Positions 1 to 5,909 of a stretch of 7,770 nucleotides of DNA are shown piece after piece (the stretch's first letter is position 1; the number at the start of each line of letters is the position of its first letter). The notes under the pieces are model-generated. The model saw only the letters and a program-made list of their open reading frames with translations. It was not told the DNA's origin and ran no database searches. The stretch lies in the NCBI GenBank assembly GCA_009992615.1, contig JAACVA010000226.1, positions 1 through 7,770 on the forward strand, written 5' to 3'. Source of the DNA: Rhodobacterales bacterium. Its GTDB lineage: Bacteria; Pseudomonadota; Alphaproteobacteria; Rhodobacterales; Rhodobacteraceae. The position numbers were made by a program, and so were the translations under genes.

Positions 1-1
1 A

Positions 2-775
2 ATCGAACCGGGCGAAATGGTTGTCATCGAAGACGGCGAGGTGCAAAGCCACCGCCCCTTCGCCCCCCGGAAACCGCGGTTCTGCGTGTTCGAACATGTC
101 TATTTCTCGCGCCCCGACAGCATTCTGGGCGGGCGCAGCGTTTATGAAACCCGCCGTGCCATCGGCGTGGAACTCGCCAAAGAGGCGCCGCAAGACGCCG
201 ATCTGGTTTGCCCGGTGCCCGACAGCGGCACCCCCGCCGCCATCGGATACAGCCAGCAAAGCGGCATCCCCTATGCCATGGGAATCATCCGCAACCAATA
301 TGTCGGGCGCACCTTCATCGAACCCACGGAACAGATCCGCAACATGGGCGTGCGTCTGAAACTGAACGTCAACCGCGCGCTTATCAAAGGCAAACGGGTG
401 ATCCTGGTGGACGACTCGGTCGTACGTGGGACAACGTCGATCAAGATCCGTGAAATGATCCTCGATGCCGGCGCTGCCGAGGTACACTTTCGCATCGCAT
501 CGCCGCCCACGGCCTGGCCGTGCTTTTATGGCGTCGACACGCCCGAACGGGAAAAACTGCTCGCCGCCCACATGTCCGAAGATGAAATGCGTGTGCATCT
601 CGGCGTCGATTCCCTGCGCTTCATCTCACTTGACGGCCTCTACCGCGCCGTAGGCGAGGCCAAAGGCCGCAACAACGCCGCCCCACAATATTGCGATGCC
701 TGTTTTTCGGGCCAATACCCGGTTGCCCCTTCTGACATGATCGAAAAAGGCTTCACGCTGCAAGCGGCAGAATAG
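2..775 (+). CDS. purF: Amidophosphoribosyltransferase, C-terminal part (5' end outside window)
   Basis: PurF catalyses the first committed step of de novo purine synthesis, turning PRPP and glutamine into phosphoribosylamine in the cytoplasm. The reading frame is open from base 2, upstream of the first ATG at 17, so the gene starts outside the window. The last 257 residues are present, which covers the phosphoribosyltransferase domain; the N-terminal Cys-nucleophile glutaminase domain would lie mostly upstream. The PRPP-binding loop VILVDDSVVRGTTS is encoded at about 398-439. Four cysteines match the [4Fe-4S] ligands of the Bacillus subtilis-type enzyme: CVFEHVYF (codon 83-85), PCFYG (521-523) and the CDAC pair (692-694, 701-703). 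The C-terminal YCDACFSGQYP stretch is typical. The stop is TAG at 773-775. An SDR gene follows 78 bases later on the same strand. Identification is secure from motifs; cluster presence is inferred from the conserved cysteines. Confidence 0.97.
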   Translation: MEPGEMVVIEDGEVQSHRPFAPRKPRFCVFEHVYFSRPDSILGGRSVYETRRAIGVELAKEAPQDADLVCPVPDSGTPAAIGYSQQSGIPYAMGIIRNQYVGRTFIEPTEQIRNMGVRLKLNVNRALIKGKRVILVDDSVVRGTTSIKIREMILDAGAAEVHFRIASPPTAWPCFYGVDTPEREKLLAAHMSEDEMRVHLGVDSLRFISLDGLYRAVGEAKGRNNAAPQYCDACFSGQYPVAPSDMIEKGFTLQAAE

Positions 776-784
776 CATCAGCTT

Positions 785-814
785 CTTCTTTGTAAAAATA
801 CTCCCGCCGGAGGC
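785..814 (-). repeat. Short intergenic hairpin element with adjacent T/A run
   Basis: Between purF and the SDR gene lies a stem CTCC (801-804), loop CGCC, stem GGAG (809-812), next to an A-rich run at 794-800. Read on the minus strand it is a hairpin followed by TATTTTT, so it looks terminator-like in the antisense direction. From memory, GGCGGGAGTATTT-type elements recur between genes in Rhodobacterales; only one copy is visible here, so repeat status is not shown by this window. It could also be a bidirectional terminator, but the 4-bp stem is weak. Confidence 0.4.
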
Positions 815-853
815 ATAGGCCGCCGCCACAAATCAAACGCCCGAAGTGACAGA

Positions 854-1501
854 ATGACCAAGATTGCCCTCATCACCGGCGCCTCGCGTGGTCTTGGTGC
901 GGCGCTTGCCAAGACGCTGGCGCAGACCCATCACATCGTCGCCGTGGCCAAGACCACCGGCGCGCTGGAAGAGCTGGACGATGCGATCCAGGCGCAGGGC
1001 GGTCAGGCCACGCTCGCGCCTCTCGACATCACCGATGCACAGGCAATGGCGCATCTGTGCCTGTCGATTCACGACCGATGGGGTCATGTCGATGTCTGGG
1101 CCCATACGGCGATCCATGCCGCCCCACTGACGCCAGCCGCCCATGTCGATGGGCGAGACTGGGAAAAATCGGTCGCGCTGAACGCCACAGCAACCGCAAC
1201 GCTGATCCCGATGGTTTCCCCGCTGCTGCTGGCGGCCCCCGGGGGCCAGGCGTTGTTCTTTGACGATCCGCGTGCAGGCGAAAAATTCTTTGCCAGCTAT
1301 GGCGCGACAAAGGCGGCACAAATGGCGCTTGCTCGGTCATGGGCTGCGGAAACGGTAAACACCGGGCCGAAGGTGCATATCCTCGCGCCACGGCCGATGC
1401 CCACAGCCACCCGTGCGCGGTTTTTCCCCGGGGAAGACCGCGCCGCACTCACCCCCCCCGACACCGAAGCCGCCCGCCTGCTGAACAGCATCGGCCTCTG
1501 A
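854..1501 (+). CDS. Short-chain dehydrogenase/reductase family protein, YciK-like, with degenerate motifs
   Basis: A 215-residue single-domain Rossmann protein of the SDR family (NAD(P)-dependent oxidoreductases); the substrate is unknown. The nucleotide-binding motif TGASRGLG is at residues 8-15, LDIT at 57-60, the helix-alpha4 Asn at N110, and the active-site pair YxxxK at Y149/K153. The C-terminal TATRARFFPGEDRAALTPPD resembles the equivalent part of Escherichia coli YciK. Two conserved features are missing. The NNAG-type motif reads HTAI (84-87), and the residue 13 before the catalytic Tyr, normally Ser, is Phe (F136, in LFFDDPRAG). At 215 residues it is shorter than the usual ~250 and ends soon after the YciK-like segment. 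The ATG at 854 is chosen because the Rossmann strand begins at once; the upstream GAAG is only a weak ribosome-binding site. It may be co-transcribed with purF. It could be a catalytically altered or non-enzymatic SDR; family membership is certain, function is not. Confidence 0.9.
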   Translation: MTKIALITGASRGLGAALAKTLAQTHHIVAVAKTTGALEELDDAIQAQGGQATLAPLDITDAQAMAHLCLSIHDRWGHVDVWAHTAIHAAPLTPAAHVDGRDWEKSVALNATATATLIPMVSPLLLAAPGGQALFFDDPRAGEKFFASYGATKAAQMALARSWAAETVNTGPKVHILAPRPMPTATRARFFPGEDRAALTPPDTEAARLLNSIGL

Positions 1502-1582
1502 GCCTCCCTTGGCCCCAGAACCGGGTCAAGCAGCACCTACCTCAGCTTTCTCTTTTGCCAAAACACGCGCTGAAGACACCCC

Positions 1583-1695
1583 AGCCCCCCTTGAGGGCGC
1601 AAGGGTGGGTGGGTGGGCGCCCGAAAGGGGGGCTTTGCGCGGCTTGCCCCTGCGCCCGCCCTCGCTTATTGAGAACAAAACAGGCGGGGCAAGAC
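1583..1695 (+). promoter_or_regulatory. Highly structured G/C-rich leader immediately upstream of surE
   Basis: The 194 bases between the SDR stop and surE hold no credible gene, and most of the 3' half can fold. Visible complementary pairs are: AGCCCCCC 1583-1590 with GGGGGGCT 1627-1634; GCGCAAGG 1597-1604 with CTTTGCGC 1633-1640 (one G-U); GGGCGCA 1595-1601 with TGCGCCC 1651-1657, extendable by GGG 1603-1605 with CCC 1647-1649; CTTGCCCC 1643-1650 with GGGGCAAG 1686-1693; and CCCGCC 1655-1660 with GGCGGG 1683-1688. The last two cover the only plausible ribosome-binding sequence of surE (AGGCGGGG, 1682-1689). Several helices share bases and exclude each other, so a two-state leader is possible. 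Pairings are seen; regulation is inference. Alternatives are a terminator of the SDR unit, or a mobile palindromic repeat. Confidence 0.45.
1603..1617 (+). other. Perfect intramolecular G-quadruplex motif (four G3 runs, single-T loops)
   Basis: The bases read GGGT three times followed by GGG. Four G3 tracts with one-nucleotide loops are the class known to form very stable parallel quadruplexes. The G-rich strand is the surE sense strand, so the motif would be present in any mRNA leader reading into surE, ending 78 bases before its GTG. It overlaps the helix made by 1603-1605 with 1647-1649 and abuts the self-complementary GGGCGCCC at 1615-1622, so quadruplex and duplex forms would compete. 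The motif is directly visible; folding in the cell is inference. Confidence 0.75.
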
Positions 1696-2478
1696 GTGCG
1701 CATTCTCATCACCAACGACGACGGCATCAACGCTCCGGGGTTGAAAGTGCTGCAACGCATTGCCCATGATATCGCCGGGCCGACGGGCGAAGTCTGGATT
1801 GTCGCCCCTGCCTTTGAGCAATCGGGCGTGGGGCATTGCATCAGCTATACCCATCCGATGATGATCGCCGAACTGGGCCCGCGCCGAGTGGCGGCCGAAG
1901 GCTCGCCCGCCGATTGCGTTCTGGCGGCGCTTTACGATGTCATGCCGCAACGCCCCGATCTGGTTTTGTCGGGGGTGAACCGCGGCAACAACGCGGCTGA
2001 AAACACGCTGTATTCCGGCACCATCGGCGGCGCGATCGAGGCGGCGCTGCAAGGTCTGCCCGCCATTGCCCTGTCGCAATATCTGGGCCCTGGCAATCGT
2101 GATCTGGACGATCCGTTCGATGCGGCCAGCGTCACCGGAACCGCCACCATACGCGCCCTTCTTGACAAGGCGGATTGGGACAATGGCGATGATTACCGGC
2201 TGTTTTACAACGTGAATTTTCCCGCCGTGGCCGGGCGCGATGTCAAGGGCATCCGCGTTTCGGCCCAGGGCTTCCGACGCGACAGCTATTTCTCGACCGA
2301 ACCGCACCTGTCGCCTTCGGGGCGCAAGTTCTTGTGGATCAAAGGCGGCACCCAAGGCCCCAGCGCCCCCGGATCCGACGCGTTTGACAACCATGACGGG
2401 TATATTTCGGTCACCCCGATGCGTGCCGATCTGACGGCCCATGACAGGCTGGCCAACCTGAAGGCCGCCCTCGAATGA
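1696..2478 (+). CDS. surE: 5'/3'-nucleotidase SurE
   Basis: SurE is a metal-dependent phosphatase acting on nucleoside 5'- and 3'-monophosphates and short polyphosphates, linked to stationary-phase and stress survival. The product is 260 residues, a normal length. The N-terminus RILITNDDGINAPG carries the metal-binding DD pair (D8, D9). S43 sits in APAFEQSG, and S92-G-V-N95 begins the SGVNRGNNAAENTLYSGTIGGA signature that supplies the remaining active-site residues. GTG at 1696 is chosen because the family begins exactly there (MRIL-); the upstream extension in the same frame is proline-rich low-complexity translation of the leader. The ribosome-binding site AGGCGGGG lies 6 bases before the start and can be paired with upstream C-rich tracts. 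The stop codon overlaps the pcm start (ATGA at 2475-2478), implying coupled translation. In related bacteria, as I recall, surE usually follows the tat genes and serS; here it follows purF and an SDR gene. Confidence 0.97.
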   Translation: MRILITNDDGINAPGLKVLQRIAHDIAGPTGEVWIVAPAFEQSGVGHCISYTHPMMIAELGPRRVAAEGSPADCVLAALYDVMPQRPDLVLSGVNRGNNAAENTLYSGTIGGAIEAALQGLPAIALSQYLGPGNRDLDDPFDAASVTGTATIRALLDKADWDNGDDYRLFYNVNFPAVAGRDVKGIRVSAQGFRRDSYFSTEPHLSPSGRKFLWIKGGTQGPSAPGSDAFDNHDGYISVTPMRADLTAHDRLANLKAALE

Positions 2479-3116
2479 CCAATGAAGCGGAACGCAAGAT
2501 GCAGTTCCTCTTCGCCCTGCGGTCGCGCGGCGTGACCGACACCCGGGTGCTGAACGCGATGGAGCGGATCGACCGTGGCGCCTTTGTGCGCGGCATTTTT
2601 GCCGAACGCGCCTATGAGGACATGCCGCTGCCCATCGCCTGTGGGCAAACGATCAGCCAGCCTTCGGTCGTCGGGCTGATGACACAGGCGTTGAATGTAC
2701 AGCCACGCGACAAGGTGCTCGAGATCGGCACCGGCTCGGGCTATCAGGCAGCGATCCTGTCGTTGCTGGCGCGCCGGGTCTATACGATCGACCGGCATCG
2801 CCGCCTGGTGCGCGAGGCGCGGCAGGTATTTGATGCCCTTGGCCTGGCCAATGTCACTGCCTTTGCCGCCGATGGCAGCCGCGGTTTGCCCGATCAGGCG
2901 CCGTTCGACCGCATCCTGGTGACCGCCGCCGCCGAAGACCCGCCCGGCCCCCTCTTGGCGGAATTGCGCATTGGGGGTATCATGGTCTTGCCGGTCGGGC
3001 AGTCGGACACGGTGCAAAGCCTGATAAAGGTCACGCGCCTTGACACCGGGTTCGACTATGAAGAACTGCGCCCGGTGCGATTTGTGCCCCTTCTCGAAGG
3101 GCTTGGACAGGACTAG
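2475..3116 (+). CDS. pcm: Protein-L-isoaspartate O-methyltransferase
   Basis: Pcm uses S-adenosylmethionine to methylate the alpha-carboxyl of isoaspartyl residues in aged proteins, the first step of their repair in the cytoplasm. The 213-residue product has the family hallmark GQTISQP at residues 57-63, after YEDMPLPIAC. The SAM-binding motif I VLEIGTGSGYQ is at 81-91, the acidic strand YTIDRH follows, and VTAAAEDPP and GGIMVLPVG match later conserved segments. Length matches the family (about 210). The start ATG overlaps the surE stop by ATGA, so it is probably translated by re-initiation after surE. The surE-pcm pair is a long-known conserved linkage, joining a nucleotidase and a protein-repair enzyme both important in non-growing cells. 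No broken motif is visible. The next gene is 90 bases downstream on the same strand. Confidence 0.97.
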   Translation: MTNEAERKMQFLFALRSRGVTDTRVLNAMERIDRGAFVRGIFAERAYEDMPLPIACGQTISQPSVVGLMTQALNVQPRDKVLEIGTGSGYQAAILSLLARRVYTIDRHRRLVREARQVFDALGLANVTAFAADGSRGLPDQAPFDRILVTAAAEDPPGPLLAELRIGGIMVLPVGQSDTVQSLIKVTRLDTGFDYEELRPVRFVPLLEGLGQD

Positions 3117-3193
3117 AACAGGTCGCGGGCCGATGCAGCCCCGGCATCATGGCGGACAGGCGAGTGCCCGACAGAAGGCGCCGCCCTTGAGTT

Positions 3194-3198
3194 GAGGA
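3194..3198 (+). promoter_or_regulatory. Ribosome-binding site fixing the start of the LysM/LytM lipoprotein
   Basis: GAGGA lies 8 bases before the ATG at 3207, an ideal spacing. It supports that ATG over the in-frame TTG at 3192, which would place the Shine-Dalgarno sequence inside the gene and add residues before the signal peptide. The remaining 3117-3193 holds only a small GATGC/GCATC inverted repeat and no clear promoter. Confidence 0.7.
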
Positions 3199-3206
3199 CG
3201 AGAGCG

Positions 3207-4409
3207 ATGGCAGTTATCCGCACGATCCGGGCCCCTTTGCTGTTCGGGGCCACAGTGCTGGCCCTTGCCGGCTGTGGCGACCGACCCTTCGACATCGACC
3301 TGCGCAACGGCATGAGCGGCAATGTTCTGAACACCAGCGAAGCAGCCCTTGCCGCACGCACCGCTGATCGGCCCCGCCCGGACAACCGTGGCATCATCTC
3401 CTATCCGACCTATCAGGTGGCCGTCGCGCGCAATGGCGACACCGTAAACACCGTGGCGACTCGGGTGGGTCTGCCTGCGGACGAATTGGCACGGTATAAC
3501 GGCATTCCCCTCGATTTGGGTTTGCGCCGCGGCGAAGTCATTGCGCTGCCCCGCCGCGTGGCCGAACCTTCGCCCGCCACCGGCGCCATTGCCCCGCTGC
3601 AAACTGGCGTAATCGCCGCCCGCCCCATCGCGCCCAGCGAAACCATCGCCAGCACCCCCTTGGGCGACGAAGGCATTCGCCCGGCCGCCGCGCAGGCCCC
3701 TGCCCCCGTGCAGGCAACAGTGCAGAGCGGACCCGAGCCGGTGCGCCACAAAGTGGTGCGCGGCGAAACCGCCTTTACCGTGGCGCGCAAATACGGCGTG
3801 TCAACCAAGGCCTTGGCCGAATGGAACGGGTTGAACGCCGAATTGATGATCCGCGAAGACCAGTACCTGTTGATCCCTGTGGCCCTGCCCGGCGGCGCCC
3901 CTGCCGCCCTTGGCAGTACGCGCCCCGGAACAGGCAGCGTGGCACCAATGCCCCCCAGCGCGGCCACACCATTGCCCGACGAAAAAGCAACAGCAGCAAA
4001 GCCGAAGGAAACGCCCCCGTCCCCCGCCCTGGCCGGCACCCAGACCAAGATCAGCGATACCGGGCGTTTCGTGACGCCCGCCACAGGGCCGATCATCCGC
4101 CCCTATGCCAAGGGCAAGAACGACGGGATCGACATTTCGGCCCCCGCAGGATCGGACGTGCGGGCGGCGGATGCCGGCACCGTTGCCGCGATCACCCGCG
4201 ATACCGACCAGATCCCGATCCTTGTGCTGCGCCATGCGGGCAATGTCCTGACTGTCTATGCAGGGGTCGATTCAATCGCCGTTCAAAAAGGCGATACCGT
4301 CAGGCGTGGTCAGGTGATTGCCAAGGTCCGCCCGGCCGCCGCGCCGGGCCTGCATTTCGAGGTGCGCGAAGGTTTTGACAGTGTTGACCCGGTGCCTTAT
4401 CTCAACTGA
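3207..4409 (+). CDS. nlpD: NlpD-like lipoprotein: signal peptide, two LysM domains, degenerate LytM (M23) domain
   Basis: This 400-residue envelope protein starts with a lipoprotein signal peptide: Arg at 5 and 8, a hydrophobic core at 10-21 and lipobox LAGC with the lipidated Cys at C23. LysM domain 1 spans about 69-115 (YQVAVARNGDTVNTVATRVGL...) and LysM domain 2 about 180-224 (VRHKVVRGETAFTVARKYGV...); LysM binds peptidoglycan glycan strands. Pro/Ala/Thr-rich linkers cover about 119-178 and 226-280. The C-terminal LytM domain is at about 288-396. The active M23 motif HxGxD reads NDGID (N305, D309), and the first His of the YAH site reads YAG (G353); only H383 of LHFEVR and D309 remain of the zinc ligands. 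Escherichia coli NlpD is degenerate in the same way and activates an amidase instead of cutting. The position after surE-pcm also matches nlpD. The symbol rests on architecture and neighbours; direct amidase partnership is inference. Confidence 0.88.
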   Translation: MAVIRTIRAPLLFGATVLALAGCGDRPFDIDLRNGMSGNVLNTSEAALAARTADRPRPDNRGIISYPTYQVAVARNGDTVNTVATRVGLPADELARYNGIPLDLGLRRGEVIALPRRVAEPSPATGAIAPLQTGVIAARPIAPSETIASTPLGDEGIRPAAAQAPAPVQATVQSGPEPVRHKVVRGETAFTVARKYGVSTKALAEWNGLNAELMIREDQYLLIPVALPGGAPAALGSTRPGTGSVAPMPPSAATPLPDEKATAAKPKETPPSPALAGTQTKISDTGRFVTPATGPIIRPYAKGKNDGIDISAPAGSDVRAADAGTVAAITRDTDQIPILVLRHAGNVLTVYAGVDSIAVQKGDTVRRGQVIAKVRPAAAPGLHFEVREGFDSVDPVPYLN

Positions 4410-4442
4410 TCCGCGCAAATGCCCGGGTTGTGATCCAAAGGA

Positions 4443-4468
4443 GTGCCTGCGGCACATTCGATGCTTTT
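4443..4468 (+). terminator. Weak candidate terminator hairpin after the LysM/LytM gene
   Basis: GTGCC (4443-4447), loop TGC, GGCAC (4451-4455) forms a short 5-bp stem, with a TTTT run only at 4465-4468. A second inverted repeat follows, TGGCAC (4470-4475) with GTGCCA (4491-4496). Either may end transcription of the plus-strand unit in the 153-base convergent gap, but the stem is short and the T run is displaced by 9 bases. Confidence 0.3.
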
Positions 4469-4545
4469 CTGGCACCTCTGGCCGGTGATCGTGCCATTCG
4501 TCGAGGGAAGTCACGATTGTGGGCGAGGATGCTGCGCGCCAAAGG

Positions 4546-4562
4546 GTTTGGCAGGGCCAAAC
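4546..4562 (-). terminator. Candidate terminator hairpin directly after the P450 gene
   Basis: GTTTGGC (4546-4552) and GCCAAAC (4556-4562) form a perfect 7-bp stem with a 3-base loop. It starts at the first base after the P450 stop codon (4563-4565 on the minus strand). It is followed on that strand by CCCTTT, so there is only a short T run. A helper role in mRNA 3'-end protection or transcription ending is plausible. Confidence 0.4.
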
Positions 4563-5909
4563 TCAGGGGCGTTTGCTGAGGGTCAGCCAGATGCCATCTT
4601 TCGCGCGGACGGTCAAGTGGGCCACCGGCACCGGCACCCGCTGTGGGTCGGCCGAGAGCTGCCAGCGGGCCAGAACCGTGGCCAGCAGCAGAGGGCCCTC
4701 GACCATGGCAAAGCCTGCACCGGTGCAGACGCGGGCGCCCGAGGAAAACGGTATATAGGCCTCACGCGCGGATGTGCGCCCGTTCGGCGTGCCAAACCGG
4801 GTCGGGTCAAACCCATCGGGATTGTCCCACAGCCGGGTGTGGCGGTGCAGGTGCCAGGGGCTGAGCACGACCTGGGCGCCTTTAGGCGCCGTCCGGCCAC
4901 GCATCTGTTCCGGGCGCGATGTCTGGCGCACCATCATCGGCACCGGGGGATAGAGGCGCAGCGCCTCACGGAACACATCGCGGGTGAACTTCAGCGTTGA
5001 CAGGCGGGCAAATTGTGGGTCTGCCATGAAACTGTCGGCCTCTTGCGCCACCTTGTCCTGAGCGTCGGGATGGGTGGCCAGCAGGTACAGCGCCCAGGCG
5101 AGGGCCGATGCGCTGGTCTCGTGCCCGGCAAGGAAAAAGATGGCGACCTGATCGACCATTTCACCGGTGCTGAAGCCATCGCCACTGACCGGATCTCGGG
5201 TGGTCATGATCTTGGTCGCCAGATCATCGGGGGCGGTGCCGGCGGTGATCTGCGCCATGCGATCGGTGGTCAGCCGGGTGATCAGCGCGCGAATGGCGCG
5301 GGCCGTCTGTTTCGTGCGGGCGCGATGGAACCGCGGCACCCACGCCGGCACCGGCACAAACGCTGCAAGGTTCAGGATTGGCTGAGTGCGCTGGTAATCG
5401 CGGAACTGATCAAACACCTGGGTGGCGATCGCGTGTTCGATCGGGATCGAAAACAAGGTGCGAAAGATCACGTCAGCGGCGGCGTGGCTTGTTTCAGGCT
5501 CGATGTCTTGCGGTCCTTCGGTCAGACGCGCCGTCGCCGCCTGCCCCGCGGCCAGCATCGCCGGGAAGGTATCGCGCAGGCGGCCCCCCTCGAACGCCGG
5601 GTCGATGATACGGCGCTGTTTCTGCCAAAGCGCGCCGTTGGTCAGAAACACCGAATTGCCCAGAAGCGGGCGCAGACCTTCGCCAATCCGGTCGGATTTC
5701 GGAAAATCCATCGGCCGCTCGTTCAGTACCATGCGCAGCAGTTTCGGATCGTTCACCAGATAGCTGCGGAAGAACGGCGTGCGGAACTCGGCCATCCAGG
5801 CGCGATAAAGTTTCGCCGGTTGGGCCGACAGGATGTCTTGTCGGAACAGTTTCAGATAGCGCCAAAGCGACACCTTGTCGGGGCGCGCATCCGGTTTCGG
5901 GGGCGTCAT
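4563..5909 (-). CDS. Cytochrome P450
   Basis: A 448-residue haem-thiolate monooxygenase without an obvious membrane anchor, so probably soluble like most bacterial P450s. The C-helix WxxxR is at W95/R99 (binds haem propionate). The I-helix oxygen-activation motif AGHET is at 261-265, the K-helix ExxR at E315-R318 (EALR), and the haem-binding loop FSSGARVC at 388-395 with the axial ligand C395. All canonical residues are intact and the length is full, so the enzyme should be active. The I- and K-helix region (FFLAGHETSASALAWALYLL; EALRLYPPVPMMVRQ) resembles fatty-acid or lipophilic-substrate P450s, but the substrate cannot be read from sequence. The start ATG overlaps the TGA of the preceding hydrolase-like gene (ATGA at 5906-5909), so the two are likely translated together. 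No ferredoxin or reductase gene is adjacent within the window. Confidence 0.96.
   Translation of the reverse strand: MTPPKPDARPDKVSLWRYLKLFRQDILSAQPAKLYRAWMAEFRTPFFRSYLVNDPKLLRMVLNERPMDFPKSDRIGEGLRPLLGNSVFLTNGALWQKQRRIIDPAFEGGRLRDTFPAMLAAGQAATARLTEGPQDIEPETSHAAADVIFRTLFSIPIEHAIATQVFDQFRDYQRTQPILNLAAFVPVPAWVPRFHRARTKQTARAIRALITRLTTDRMAQITAGTAPDDLATKIMTTRDPVSGDGFSTGEMVDQVAIFFLAGHETSASALAWALYLLATHPDAQDKVAQEADSFMADPQFARLSTLKFTRDVFREALRLYPPVPMMVRQTSRPEQMRGRTAPKGAQVVLSPWHLHRHTRLWDNPDGFDPTRFGTPNGRTSAREAYIPFSSGARVCTGAGFAMVEGPLLLATVLARWQLSADPQRVPVPVAHLTVRAKDGIWLTLSKRP

Noticed and set aside
1339..1695. N-terminal extension of surE running back into the SDR gene
   Set aside because: The extension is Pro/Arg-rich translation of the SDR end in another frame and of the structured gap. 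SurE proteins begin at the GTG at 1696.
1666..2442. Minus-strand open frame (about 258 codons) opposite surE
   Set aside because: surE motifs are complete on the plus strand; the antisense translation has no family resemblance.
2286..3017. Minus-strand open frame (about 243 codons) spanning the surE-pcm junction
   Set aside because: It crosses two real, overlapping plus-strand genes and has no domain-like sequence.
3192..3206. TTG start for the LysM/LytM lipoprotein
   Set aside because: GAGGA at 3194-3198 is well placed for the ATG at 3207 and would fall inside the gene if TTG were used.
3413..4096. Minus-strand open frame (about 227 codons) opposite the LysM/LytM gene
   Set aside because: It is a low-complexity Ala/Gly/Arg translation opposite the Pro/Ala linkers of a convincing lipoprotein.
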